Source: Thermoplasmatota archaeon (GTDB taxonomy: Archaea; Thermoplasmatota; E2; DHVEG-1). From it: a stretch of DNA of 64,000 nucleotides. Under the pieces are notes generated by a model. It saw only the letters and a program-made list of their open reading frames with translations, made no database searches and was not told where the DNA came from. Shown piece after piece: positions 9,014 through 17,110 of the stretch. Where the stretch lies: contig JAFGFQ010000166.1 of the NCBI GenBank assembly GCA_016930995.1, positions 1 through 64,000 on the forward strand. Direction: 5' to 3'. Numbering within the stretch: the stretch's first letter is position 1; each line of letters starts with the position of its first letter. A program made the position numbers and the translations under genes.

Positions 9014-9787
9014 TCATAAACATTTGGGTCGTGGTTTTTTCTCTTTTTCAATAGCCTCCAGAAGACTCAATTCTCCTGTTAACACGCGGAGAGCAGTCTC
9101 TTCTGAGATGGTAAATCTCCCCTCGCTGAGTTGCCTGCTGTGTTTCTGGACATTTTTTATCGCACCTCTTGAGGTCTCGATAGGGAGAGTGGATTGTACT
9201 CTACCTCCTGACAAAAGCGCGATAGCTGCTGCTGCTTCGCTGTCTCTGATGCATCGTCGTTTCTGCTGCGTCGGTGTCGTTCTGGTTTCGTCAACAATTT
9301 CAATAGGGATCTGTAGGGGGATAAGTGAGTTGATAATCCGATTTCTATTGATAACCGACCCATGTCCGATTCTGATATAGGTCTCCTTGGAAGGGTAGAC
9401 CTTTAGATAATTCTTCACCTCTAATGCGACAGTGTCAGGGTCATCGACTTGTATCTTCTGGATAAGGATATCATCACAAACCAGTGCAATGCCTGGTCGT
9501 TCTCCGGGATCTATTCCAATAAGCACCTTGGAGTACAATTCCTTTCCCATGAGTTTTTGTACTGCAAGATCAATTGCATGATCAAGGGAATCACAGGAAT
9601 CTGCAGCTACCTTCTTGCATAATGATATGTCTTTAAGTTCTTTTTGCGAGGTGAGAATGACTCCGATTCGTCTGGGTGGGTCATCAGGCGAAGCAAGGGA
9701 GACATAGGCGACGTTTCGTTTCTTTAATGCTTTGATGATATCATGATATAACGAAAAATCCTTGGTGTACACACCGAGTGTTTTCAT
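9014..9787 (-). CDS. RuvC/YqgF-like (RNase H fold) protein of unknown function
   Basis: 257 residues. I do not recognise a named family. The C-terminal part has the acidic pattern of RNase H-fold resolvase-type nucleases: GIDPGERPGIAL (Asp93), IVDETRTT (Asp166, Glu167) and IRDSEAAAAIAL (Asp182, Glu184). The order DPG, then DE.xTT, then D..AA matches YqgF/RuvC-like proteins. The first 85 residues form a separate alpha/beta region. It may act on branched nucleic acids or in rRNA maturation, but that is inference. It sits between an M50 protease and purH in a same-strand train. Confidence 0.6.
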   Translation of the reverse strand: MKTLGVYTKDFSLYHDIIKALKKRNVAYVSLASPDDPPRRIGVILTSQKELKDISLCKKVAADSCDSLDHAIDLAVQKLMGKELYSKVLIGIDPGERPGIALVCDDILIQKIQVDDPDTVALEVKNYLKVYPSKETYIRIGHGSVINRNRIINSLIPLQIPIEIVDETRTTPTQQKRRCIRDSEAAAAIALLSGGRVQSTLPIETSRGAIKNVQKHSRQLSEGRFTISEETALRVLTGELSLLEAIEKEKKPRPKCL

Positions 9788-9835
9788 CCAATGAAACTAT
9801 CTGCTATGCAGAATATATACGTTTCCCTCTTCGGT

Positions 9836-10576
9836 TTATGCGAAGAAATTGGTAAGTAAATTCCCACCTATGAACATTCCACTGAGGAACAGCACAGAAC
9901 TTGAGAAGAGGATAAACCACACCATTTCATTCCACAGCAGGACTTTCCGACCGTCAAGGGGGCCAAGTGGCAGCAAATTAAACGTTGCCAGCAGGAGATT
10001 TACCAGACACACAAATCCGATAAGAGTCCCCCAGAACTCCATGGAAAAAAACAGGAAATGATAAAGGAGATAAGTAATCACAGCGATTGTTAAATTCGAA
10101 GTTGCTCCCGCAGCAGCGATTTTCCCAGCCTCAGATGGTTTTGCATCTCCACGGAACATCACGGCACCAGGTGCTGCAAACACCAGGCCTGTGAAAAATG
10201 CAACAATCACCGAGAGTAGTAAGCCCCGTGGATACATGCGAAACTCAGACCACAGCCCATATTTTTGTGCGATAAATTTATGAGAGAGTTCATGGACGAC
10301 AAACGCGCTGACAATCCCTAAAAAAGCGATAGGCATGAAATAGAAATATCTGCTGATAACAATGGGGGATCCTAAGAAGAAGAAAAGAAGATTGTTTTTT
10401 GAAAATGTAAAAGAAAAAGCAACGGTAAGAATACCTATCGCAATGATCAGATGACCAAGTTCTATTCTGCTAAATGATCCTGGCTTTCCAACATGCAGGC
10501 TTCCCTGCGGGATGTACATATACTCTCGTGGTGAAAGGTCATGGAAGGAGGTGTAAAATTTACGTTGTTCAGGCAT
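9836..10576 (-). CDS. Site-2-type intramembrane metalloprotease (M50 family)
   Basis: 246 residues with about six hydrophobic segments. The zinc-binding HELSH (His95, Glu96, His99) lies within a membrane helix, and the second M50 motif NLLPLGPLDGRK (Asp208 as third ligand) is near the C-terminus. This identifies a site-2 protease that cuts substrates inside the membrane. A conserved NLTIA (Asn161) is also present. Its substrate is unknown. The neighbour upstream is a TraB-family membrane protein, also linked to proteolysis of peptides in some lineages, but no direct tie is visible. Confidence 0.85.
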   Translation of the reverse strand: MPEQRKFYTSFHDLSPREYMYIPQGSLHVGKPGSFSRIELGHLIIAIGILTVAFSFTFSKNNLLFFFLGSPIVISRYFYFMPIAFLGIVSAFVVHELSHKFIAQKYGLWSEFRMYPRGLLLSVIVAFFTGLVFAAPGAVMFRGDAKPSEAGKIAAAGATSNLTIAVITYLLYHFLFFSMEFWGTLIGFVCLVNLLLATFNLLPLGPLDGRKVLLWNEMVWFILFSSSVLFLSGMFIGGNLLTNFFA

Positions 10577-10625
10577 AGCATTCTCGCTAATTGGTACGCG
10601 TTATTCAAAACCAAGATAAAAACAT

Positions 10626-11795
10626 TTAGCTAATCCCAAGGCTCAGGATCCAGGGCAACGCGATGATAGTTCCAATGATGCTGCCAAGATTTGCTAATGC
10701 AACAACCATAAGAAGACGGATGATTTTGTTTCGGAGAAAATCACGAACACTCTCAATTTTGCTTAACTCCTGGAAGTCCTTTATTAACGGTTTGCGAAGT
10801 TTCGCTTCGACAAGACCCGCGAACCACCCTGGTGCGAAGAACGGCTCAAGCGACGTGAACGGGGCAGCAAGAAAAGCGGTGAATATCGAAAGGGGATGGC
10901 CTCGTGCAATCGCTACACCAACCCCTGCAAGAATCCCATGAACCAGGAACCAGATAAGGAAGATATCCTTGATTCTGTCCCAGGGATCAACACCCGTTGA
11001 ATAAATGATCCAGCCGATGACCGAGAAGAAAATCACAGGGATAGCGATTTCTACTACCTTGACCAGATTGAAGCGTTTTTTTGGGATTTGCTCAAGATCC
11101 TGGAGATTCACCGTTACATCCTGTTTCTGGAGTTGTTGCTTAATGCCGCTGATATGCCCAGCACCCACGACTGCGACGACCTTCCCGTTCTTACTTTCCT
11201 TATAGATCTTCTGTGCGATGTACGCGTCCCGCTCAGCGATTAACACCTTTGAAGCGCTTGGGGCAATTTGGCTAAACTCCTCCATCATCTGGGAGATGAC
11301 GTCTTGCTTCATAAGCTCCTTTAAATCAAGCGTTTCAAGTTCTTCCTCATCATAGCCGACCATCGCCTTGAGGAACTCCCACACCACCTTGAATTTCTCA
11401 CGAAATCCCATCATCCGCCAGGCTCGCTTGAGTGTCACAGTGATATCTCGATCAACCAAAGCGACTCGAATGTTGTATTTCTCTGCCTCCTGTATCGCTG
11501 CAATCATCTCAGAGCCGGGTTCAACTCCGTACTCCCCGCCAAGTTTGCGCTGTATCGAAGAAAGGAAGGTTTGAGCAAGCATGAAATACGCGTTATTTGA
11601 CTTTATCAGGGCAGTGACTGGTGTGTTTTCCCATTTATCTTTCTTTGAAATCGAGTCGAAACGACGCTGACAAAGCTCCACTGCGACAACATCCGGCTTA
11701 TACTTCACAATAGCATCCCGAACTTCGATAACACTCTCCTCAGAAATATGGGCAGTACCGATAAGGATGATGTTGTCAGTTACTTTTTCTTCCAA
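10626..11795 (-). CDS. TraB/PrgY-family membrane protein
   Basis: About 389 residues from a TTG at 11795. I chose this start because AAAGGAG lies 6 nt before it and because the ATG at 11891 would overlap rpsB by 47 nt. The start codon leads directly into the TraB core, IILIGTAHISEES, with the GxxH motif and VVAVELCQRRF. The GAGHISGI motif comes later, followed by three to four C-terminal membrane helices. TraB/PrgY proteins shut down peptide pheromones in enterococci and relate to the Tiki/EreA/GumN superfamily of putative metalloproteases. The archaeal role is unknown. It is transcribed downstream of rpsB. Confidence 0.82.
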   Translation of the reverse strand: MEEKVTDNIILIGTAHISEESVIEVRDAIVKYKPDVVAVELCQRRFDSISKKDKWENTPVTALIKSNNAYFMLAQTFLSSIQRKLGGEYGVEPGSEMIAAIQEAEKYNIRVALVDRDITVTLKRAWRMMGFREKFKVVWEFLKAMVGYDEEELETLDLKELMKQDVISQMMEEFSQIAPSASKVLIAERDAYIAQKIYKESKNGKVVAVVGAGHISGIKQQLQKQDVTVNLQDLEQIPKKRFNLVKVVEIAIPVIFFSVIGWIIYSTGVDPWDRIKDIFLIWFLVHGILAGVGVAIARGHPLSIFTAFLAAPFTSLEPFFAPGWFAGLVEAKLRKPLIKDFQELSKIESVRDFLRNKIIRLLMVVALANLGSIIGTIIALPWILSLGIS

Positions 11796-11844
11796 AGATA
11801 TCTCCTTTGAGCTGGTCGCATCAGTCAAGATATTAAAAAACTCT

Positions 11845-12471
11845 TTAAATCTCCGCTTCAAAATCTTCGACGGTTGTCGAGAATTCCTCATCAGATTTTA
11901 TTTTTCCCTGCTCCTGGAGGATCGCTCGGGCAAGAAGCCAGTAAATCAACGCGAGAGCACGTCGCCCTTTGTTATTTGTCGGAATCACATAATCAATGTA
12001 TTTTGTTTCATTGTTCGTATCACACAGCGCAAGGACAGGAATCCCTATGTTTTTAGCTTCATGGAGCGCTTGGATATCAGCAAGTGGGTCGGTAAGTAAG
12101 ATGATTTCTGGTTCAAGGAATGTTTTGGCATTAGGATTTGTCAGTGTCCCGGGTTGAAATCGCCCATCAAGAACTTGAATGCCGGTCATTTCTCCGAGTT
12201 TTTTCACTGGTTTTTGACCGTATTGCCTAACTGAGACGACAAGGACTTTTGACGGATCGTATTTTGAAAGGAACTTCGCGGAAGCTTTAATGCGCTCGTC
12301 TGTCTTTTTTACATCGATGATATATAATCCATCGTTTCGGACCTTGTAGATGAACTCTTTGATATCAGCAGTTTTTTGCCGAGTTCCAATGTGCACCCCT
12401 GAGGTCATGTAGGTTTCTTCAGATACCATCATCGTTTGTCCTGTTTCCATTGCTTGTTTATCTTCAGCCAT
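11845..12471 (-). CDS. rpsB: 30S ribosomal protein uS2
   Basis: 208 residues, the usual archaeal size. Family features are SGVHIGTRQKT near residue 26, followed by FIYKVRNDGLYIID, then GRFQPGTLTNP and LTDPLADIQALHEA, ending in the archaeal IPTNNKGRRALALIYWLLAR block. It binds the head-body junction of the small subunit. It lies 23 nt downstream of rpoK on the same strand, a pairing common in archaea, and probably shares the rpoK promoter. It is outside the main ribosomal superoperon. Confidence 0.96.
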   Translation of the reverse strand: MAEDKQAMETGQTMMVSEETYMTSGVHIGTRQKTADIKEFIYKVRNDGLYIIDVKKTDERIKASAKFLSKYDPSKVLVVSVRQYGQKPVKKLGEMTGIQVLDGRFQPGTLTNPNAKTFLEPEIILLTDPLADIQALHEAKNIGIPVLALCDTNNETKYIDYVIPTNNKGRRALALIYWLLARAILQEQGKIKSDEEFSTTVEDFEAEI

Positions 12472-12494
12472 AGGTATTCCTCAAATCTAGGTTT

Positions 12495-12671
12495 TTATCT
12501 CCTTTTTTTCACGGTAATTGGAATAGCTCCTTCATCGTACTCAAGCATCGCGATTTCAACAGGGTCGATGACATCCTTTGGAACCTCTGCTAAGATCGAT
12601 GGGGCGCCCATAGAGAGTTGTAAGGCTCGTGCGCCAATGATGCGTGCTTTCTCAAAGCGAGTATATATCAC
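12495..12671 (-). CDS. rpoK: RNA polymerase subunit Rpo6 (RpoK)
   Basis: 58 residues from a GTG at 12671 with a strong GGAGG six bases upstream. The sequence carries the RpoK/Rpb6 signature YTRFEKARIIGARALQLSMG, then GAPSILAEVP and DPVEIAMLEYDEG, and ends ITVKKRR. This subunit stabilises the largest polymerase subunits, as omega does in bacteria. It is the first gene of the rpoK-rpsB unit, with a TATA-like element about 50-60 nt upstream. It is at the short end for the family but complete. Confidence 0.93.
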   Translation of the reverse strand: MIYTRFEKARIIGARALQLSMGAPSILAEVPKDVIDPVEIAMLEYDEGAIPITVKKRR

Positions 12672-12719
12672 AGTCTTCCTCCGAAGTATCAGGATAGGTA
12701 GAAGCCCAAATAACAGAAA

Positions 12720-12735
12720 CCTTTAAAAATATTGC
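12720..12735 (-). promoter_or_regulatory. Candidate promoter of rpoK-rpsB
   Basis: On the minus strand the stretch reads CAATATTTTTAAAGG, which fits a BRE/TATA element. Transcription would start roughly 25 nt before the rpoK GTG. A small C-rich/G-rich hairpin (CCCCTT, TTGC, AGGGGG on the plus strand, about 12750-12765) lies just upstream and may end transcription of the preceding small gene. Confidence 0.45.
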
Positions 12736-12793
12736 CCTCAGATGTACCCCTTTTGCAGGGGGATAACGTCCTTTAGAAGAACAGAGGCGTTTT

Positions 12794-13012
12794 TTATTTG
12801 ACCTCGTCGGTGAATTCCGGTAGATCAGTCGCAGTCGTTCTCGTTTGGAACTCATCGTCCAATGCAAGCTGCATATCAACAATGATATCACGGAGCAGAC
12901 GGTCAATTCTGTTGTTCTCGAATTCTTTTACCCCATCGATATCAGAATAAATCTTTCCCATATAGTTTCCCTCATTCCGATGAATTTCTATATTGTAGAG
13001 AACTTCCTCCAT
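12794..13012 (-). CDS. Small conserved-looking hypothetical protein
   Basis: 72 residues, acidic, with no membrane segment and no motif I recognise. It has a predicted helical central part (EFENNRIDRLLRDIIVDMQLAL) and a C-terminal tail rich in Thr and Asp. A GGGTG Shine-Dalgarno-like stretch precedes the ATG. It lies between the end of the ribosomal superoperon (uL30) and rpoK, on the same strand. It sits where uL15 and secY usually follow uL30, but it resembles neither. Likely a real gene given the spacing and RBS. Confidence 0.6.
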   Translation of the reverse strand: MEEVLYNIEIHRNEGNYMGKIYSDIDGVKEFENNRIDRLLRDIIVDMQLALDDEFQTRTTATDLPEFTDEVK

Positions 13013-13091
13013 CTTTCAAACACCCTCTTTCTCGTTATTCATCCAATAAAATAGAATCCCTATAAGAATCTTTTGGAATATTTCAACGTCT

Positions 13092-13553
13092 TTACAGCAT
13101 TCGTTCAATGAGTGAATTGATTGCCTCTTTCCGGTATCCCAAAGATCCTTTATTGACAAACGATCGTTTCACAGTACGGTGTCCTTTTTTTGGTGGGCTC
13201 AATCGGAAGAAGGGTTTGATTTCTGGTATCTCTTTGTAGTGGACCTTATTGTCCAGAAGAGCATCAGAGAGCTTCTCATAACTCTTATAGGGTGTTGCCT
13301 TTTTGAGATAGTCCTCAGTAAGGGGTTTATCACCACTTAGTTTGCCTCGTGTGGACAATAGTTTTGAGAGCGTCTCTTTGTTAATCTCACCCCAGGTGGT
13401 GTAGTCTTTTATAATCTGAAGCATTCCTTTATAGACGTCGTTTTCTTCAAGAAGCACACAGTGATTCGCTCGTGTCAAACGTAAAAGCTCCATTGTTTTG
13501 CGGATGTTTGGTTTCACATTCACGGTGCCTCGTACTCTAATAACTGCATACAT
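13092..13553 (-). CDS. rpl30: 50S ribosomal protein uL30
   Basis: 153 residues, the long archaeal form. The N-terminal MYAVIRVRGTVNVKPNIRKT and LLRLTRANHCVLL are diagnostic of the ferredoxin-like uL30 core. The C-terminal extension ends with FRLSPPKKGH. It is the last ribosomal gene of the superoperon, 4 nt after uS5. The gene that normally follows (uL15, then secY) is not here. A new small gene with its own RBS follows after about 80 nt. Confidence 0.95.
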   Translation of the reverse strand: MYAVIRVRGTVNVKPNIRKTMELLRLTRANHCVLLEENDVYKGMLQIIKDYTTWGEINKETLSKLLSTRGKLSGDKPLTEDYLKKATPYKSYEKLSDALLDNKVHYKEIPEIKPFFRLSPPKKGHRTVKRSFVNKGSLGYRKEAINSLIERML

Positions 13554-13557
13554 TTCT

Positions 13558-14313
13558 TTATCCCTCCGTTACTGTAGGCGGCGCGGATCCCTCGTCTTTC
13601 ACAGGGACACCGATACTACCTTGTATGATCCCAAGTTTGCTTACCTCAGAGCTTGTGATCCTCATCTCAGCATTTTTTTTCAGAGCGTCATACACTCCCT
13701 TTGCGTAGTTCACAACGGTCTTTGTTTTCCCTTCAGTGAACGCCCAGCAGTCATTGACCCCAGCAAGGCGAAGTATCTTTTTTGCGACATCACCGGTTGC
13801 CAGACCAATACCGCGGGGTGCTGGTTTAAAGGTGACTTCGACCGACCCGCTTTTCCCCGTAACTAAAAACGGAATTGTATGTGGTGTTCGGCATCCGCAT
13901 TCCCAGGACCCGCATCCACGTCGTATCTGAATCATGTTCATTTTAGCGTTTTCAATCGCCCTTTTAATGCTAAGACCGACTTCCTTTCCTTTTGCCTGGC
14001 CCAAGCCAACAAAACCGTCCTTATTTCCCACGGCAACTGTTATAACAAATTTCACTCGTCGTCCTGAGTCGGTCATACGCTGAACCATTTTCACATCGAT
14101 AACCTCATCTTCGACACTTGGTAAGAGAAGATCCACTATCTCAGGTTCCCGCAAGGGAAGACCAGAGTTCAAAGCATCGCTCATTGTGGTGATTTCTCCA
14201 TTTTTTACCAGTTTCCCAAGTCTTGTTTTTGGAGCCCATTGAACGGGAGCAACTCCTTCATCAAATTGTCTACGTCGACCTCTTGGTGCATTACTACGAT
14301 CTCGTCCGGCCAT
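13558..14313 (-). CDS. rps5: 30S ribosomal protein uS5
   Basis: 251 residues. The double-stranded RNA-binding domain (VKFVITVAVGNKDGFVGLG) and the C-terminal ribosomal S5 fold (APRGIGLATGDVAKKILRLAG) are clear. The cysteine-containing stretch RRGCGSWECGCRTPHTIP is typical of archaeal and eukaryotic forms. It helps decoding accuracy at the mRNA entry site. The N-terminal 40 residues are basic and low in complexity. It sits 2 nt after uL18 and is probably translationally coupled to it. Confidence 0.96.
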   Translation of the reverse strand: MAGRDRSNAPRGRRRQFDEGVAPVQWAPKTRLGKLVKNGEITTMSDALNSGLPLREPEIVDLLLPSVEDEVIDVKMVQRMTDSGRRVKFVITVAVGNKDGFVGLGQAKGKEVGLSIKRAIENAKMNMIQIRRGCGSWECGCRTPHTIPFLVTGKSGSVEVTFKPAPRGIGLATGDVAKKILRLAGVNDCWAFTEGKTKTVVNYAKGVYDALKKNAEMRITSSEVSKLGIIQGSIGVPVKDEGSAPPTVTEG

Positions 14314-14315
14314 GG

Positions 14316-14828
14316 TTATTCCTCCTTGCCTCCTTTTATCTTTGATTTGATTTCACCGATGAGCGGTTGTATTTCATTCTTGATGTGCGCCCCTAATATT
14401 CTTTCTTCTTTTGGCAGCATCTGTGCGTCATGCGGACATTTGATTCCCGCGTCTAAGACTCCTTTCAGTGAGGCAAATACTGTACTGCCGACCGTTGGAT
14501 GATACAGACCAATATCAAGAACGCCGTGCTCGATGCCTTTTTCCTTTGCTCGTTTCCCAGCGAGAAAACCAGTAAGATACGCAGCTGGTGTATTCGAAAC
14601 AGAGTACTTCCATCCATATTCCTTTGTAAGCTCATTGGAAATTGCCGACGCAAGTATCTTATCACCCTGCGGGCTGTACTCGACAAACTGTACGCGAATA
14701 GCCTTTAGTGATTTGCGAACGACGATTCGCGGTTTCTTACTTCGTAAGAGCTTGAGTCGTAGACGGTAATCGGTTTTCCGTTCGCGATGCCGTCGTGGCT
14801 TGACATGGTAGCGTGGTCCCGTTTTCAT
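14316..14828 (-). CDS. rpl18: 50S ribosomal protein uL18
   Basis: 170 residues. It starts MKTGPRYHVKPRRHREKR-like, with the archaeal 5S rRNA-binding N-terminus, followed by TDYRLRLKLLRSKKPRIVVR and the GFLAGKRAKEKGIEHGVLDIG core. The C-terminal helix lies around KIKGGKEE. It bridges 5S rRNA to the large subunit. Its first base overlaps the end of eL19 by one nucleotide. Confidence 0.96.
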   Translation of the reverse strand: MKTGPRYHVKPRRHRERKTDYRLRLKLLRSKKPRIVVRKSLKAIRVQFVEYSPQGDKILASAISNELTKEYGWKYSVSNTPAAYLTGFLAGKRAKEKGIEHGVLDIGLYHPTVGSTVFASLKGVLDAGIKCPHDAQMLPKEERILGAHIKNEIQPLIGEIKSKIKGGKEE

Positions 14829-15286
14829 TACGTCTCCTCCTTAATATGATTATCAGCGATGAGATGAGACTTGAGATGTTGCTTGCTACGAAAGACCCCA
14901 CCTTTTGCTTTGCGGTAATACACACGATAGGTGTGAGCATCGATGGTTGTCTCATCTCGTAACTGTTTCAGATAGGTTCGAATCGGACGAATAGTACGAA
15001 TCCATCGCTCCTTTTTCGGCAGACGTGCATGTTTTGGTCCTTTGCGCGATCCTTGTCCAGTCCGTCGTCCTTTCTGTCTCTGATGTAATTGATATTTATG
15101 TCTGCCACTTGAAATCCCTTGTTTTTGAAGACCTTTAATAGCACCCCCGTTCACGAGAATTAAAATATCGTTCCTCGTAACTGCTTTGGCTATCTCTTCG
15201 AGTCTATCAGGGTCCATCCATACTTTCGTCGAACCACATTTCAAGATTGATGCTGCCAGTCTCCGCTGATTACGTAAGTCTGTCAT
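14828..15286 (-). CDS. rpl19e: 50S ribosomal protein eL19
   Basis: 152 residues, an archaeal/eukaryotic protein absent from bacteria. The start MTDLRNQRRLAASILKCGST is diagnostic, with VWMDPDRLEEIAKAVTRNDI next. A long basic arm (GRHKYQLHQRQKGRRTGQGS) reaches into 23S rRNA. It lies 2 nt after eL32. Confidence 0.96.
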   Translation of the reverse strand: MTDLRNQRRLAASILKCGSTKVWMDPDRLEEIAKAVTRNDILILVNGGAIKGLQKQGISSGRHKYQLHQRQKGRRTGQGSRKGPKHARLPKKERWIRTIRPIRTYLKQLRDETTIDAHTYRVYYRKAKGGVFRSKQHLKSHLIADNHIKEET

Positions 15287-15288
15287 AG

Positions 15289-15993
15289 TTACGCCCTCAT
15301 GTTTAAAACCCGGATGTTTAATTCATCGGCTCGTTTGGCTATCTCAAGACGTTTCTTTGTCCCGACAGTACCACCAATGCGTACTGCTTGTTTCTTTGGG
15401 TCAATCGTCTCAAGTTCTTTAACAGTGTGAACCGGAACTTCTTCAAAACCAGATGCATGTAGCCCTCTGACAAGCTTTGGGGCACGAAAACCTACACGGA
15501 CTTTACTTGGTCGGTATTTGAGGTTGATGCGAAGTTTTGAGGTATAGCCTGTAGGTCGTCTCCAGTTCTTCGGGATACGTTTATAACGGAATCCTTCATC
15601 TCTCAGGAAGTGCGGGGTTCGCTTCTTGATTTGTCGTCGAATTACGAGTTGTTCTTTGTGTTTTTCGTCCAGATGTGGCTTTATCTTTGATTTGTAGGCT
15701 CCTTCTTTTTTCTCAACGATTTCAACGGCATCCTCTGTCTCCTTTTTCTGTTGCTCTGAATCTTTCGGCGTCTCATCTGATTTCTGTGCGGTTTTTTTCT
15801 TTTTCTCTTTGAGTTGATCAAGGATTTCCTTTGCATTCTTCTCTGAAATCCCTTTTACCTTCGTCAAATCCTTAAGTTTCGCTTTTTTCAATTTCTCTAA
15901 CGAATCAAACCCAGTATCATACAGAAGTTTAGCTTTTACTTTCCCGACACCTTTGAGTGCTTCAAACTCCTTTAGAACATCTTCTTTTGTCAT
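15289..15993 (-). CDS. rpl32e: 50S ribosomal protein eL32 with N-terminal helix-hairpin-helix domain
   Basis: 234 residues, about 100 longer than a minimal eL32. Residues 1-62 form a double helix-hairpin-helix module (LKGVGKVKAKLLYDTGF...LTKVKGISEKNAKEIL). A charged linker of about 45 residues follows. The eL32 core starts near RRQIKKRTPHFLRDEGFR, with RRPTGYTSKLRINLKYRP and a C-terminal VRIGGTVGTKKRLEIA. Haloarchaeal eL32 is known to carry a similar N-terminal extension, so the fusion itself is not new. Its module resembles those on uS3 and on the coiled-coil protein at 33.8-36.4 kb. Confidence 0.95.
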   Translation of the reverse strand: MTKEDVLKEFEALKGVGKVKAKLLYDTGFDSLEKLKKAKLKDLTKVKGISEKNAKEILDQLKEKKKKTAQKSDETPKDSEQQKKETEDAVEIVEKKEGAYKSKIKPHLDEKHKEQLVIRRQIKKRTPHFLRDEGFRYKRIPKNWRRPTGYTSKLRINLKYRPSKVRVGFRAPKLVRGLHASGFEEVPVHTVKELETIDPKKQAVRIGGTVGTKKRLEIAKRADELNIRVLNMRA

Positions 15994-15996
15994 GAT

Positions 15997-16536
15997 TTAC
16001 CCTCGACTCACAATGTAAATGCCATCTTGAAAGACACGGATATCCCTATTTTTTACCTTCGTAGCTCTCTCGATGTTGGCAGCGGTTTGTCCTACTTTTT
16101 CTTTATCAATTGCCGTCAGTATGATAGTCTCCCCTTTGATGTCCACTTTGACGTTTTCAAGGATTACTGCTCGTCGGGGAAAACGCTCTCCAAGGAAATT
16201 CTGAATGATGAGGTGGTTGCCTTCGACACTTGTCTTTATGGGAAAATGGGAGAATACCGTCTTCATTTTGCATTCATACCCCTGGTTGACTCCCTTGATC
16301 ATATTTCTCACATGTGCTTTAAAGGTCCCCATCAATGCTTTTTCCCGTCGCCGTGGTGACTGTGAACAGATAATCTGAACAACATTCCCTTGTATTTTAA
16401 GAAGAATATTTGGATGGGAAAGGATTTTTGAGAGGGTTCCCTTTGGACCTTTGACGTGTACTGTCTTTCCCTCGACAGTAACCTGGATGCCCTCAGGAAT
16501 TTTGATTTCTTCTTTTACAATCGTTTTCTTTTCCAT
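15997..16536 (-). CDS. rpl6: 50S ribosomal protein uL6
   Basis: 179 residues with the two repeated uL6 domains. The first contains VTVEGKTVHVKGPKGTLSK, and the second has TSVEGNHLIIQNFLGERFPR followed by VKNRDIRVFQDGIYIV, the archaeal/eukaryotic ending. It supports the sarcin-ricin region where translation factors bind. It has a 13-nt gap after uS8 and a 3-nt gap before eL32. Confidence 0.96.
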   Translation of the reverse strand: MEKKTIVKEEIKIPEGIQVTVEGKTVHVKGPKGTLSKILSHPNILLKIQGNVVQIICSQSPRRREKALMGTFKAHVRNMIKGVNQGYECKMKTVFSHFPIKTSVEGNHLIIQNFLGERFPRRAVILENVKVDIKGETIILTAIDKEKVGQTAANIERATKVKNRDIRVFQDGIYIVSRG

Positions 16537-16549
16537 GCGTCTTCACTCT

Positions 16550-16939
16550 CTAGTATACATATGCGAGGAGTTTCCCTCCGATTCCTTTCTTTCGCGCCTC
16601 GTCATGGGCGATAATCCCCTCAGTGGTTGTAAGGATGAGTAACCCGAAATCACGAGCGGGAAGATACCGTGCTTCCCACTTATCCATCTCTTGTACTTTG
16701 ATAGGATAGCGTGGCTTTATAACACCGCAGTTGTTAATGCTACCTAGGAGTTCTACTTGATAGATCCCCGCCTTTCCATCCTCAACGAATTCGAAGTTCC
16801 CCAGGTACCCTTTCTCCTTGAGAAGCGTCAGAACTCCTCCAATGAGTTTCGATGAGGGTCGGATAATGCAGGTATGGATTCCTCGAATCTCCGCGTTTTT
16901 AATGATTGATAATGCATCTGCCAATGGATCGTTTAACAT
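16550..16939 (-). CDS. rps8: 30S ribosomal protein uS8
   Basis: 129 residues from the ATG at 16939. An in-frame GTG at 16951 is possible, but the archaeal family normally begins MLNDPLADALS, and GAGGGTG stands at the right distance for the later ATG. The C-terminal domain has RYLPARDFGLLILTTTEGI and ends GGKLLAYVY, both diagnostic. It binds the central domain of 16S rRNA; in bacteria S8 also represses its operon. Confidence 0.95.
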   Translation of the reverse strand: MLNDPLADALSIIKNAEIRGIHTCIIRPSSKLIGGVLTLLKEKGYLGNFEFVEDGKAGIYQVELLGSINNCGVIKPRYPIKVQEMDKWEARYLPARDFGLLILTTTEGIIAHDEARKKGIGGKLLAYVY

Positions 16940-16954
16940 ATTTTTCAACACCCT

Positions 16955-17110
16955 CTAATCGTATTTCTTAAAACCCATTTCCTCAGCTTTATCTCTGAAG
17001 CACTGTCGGCACAGATGAAGACCATAGCGTCGGATAATCCCGCGCTTCCTACCACATTGTTCACATCCGATTTTCCTGCCGTATATTTTCTTTCGTTCTT
17101 TGATCCTCAT
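16955..17110 (-). CDS. rps14: 30S ribosomal protein uS14 (zinc-binding form)
   Basis: 51 residues. Reading left from the ATG at 17110 gives [20 protein letters not shown] and, after a basic stretch, [20 protein letters not shown]. The two CxxC pairs (CEQC and CRQC) form the uS14 zinc site, and the FKKYD end is typical. It overlaps the uL5 stop by four bases (ATGA at 17107-17110), so the two are translationally coupled. Confidence 0.96.
   Translation of the reverse strand: MRIKERKKIYGRKIGCEQCGRKRGIIRRYGLHLCRQCFRDKAEEMGFKKYD

Noticed and set aside
14965..14985. tRNA T-loop-like GGTTCGAATC
   Set aside because: Lies inside the eL19 coding sequence and has no cloverleaf partners; no tRNA is found in the window.
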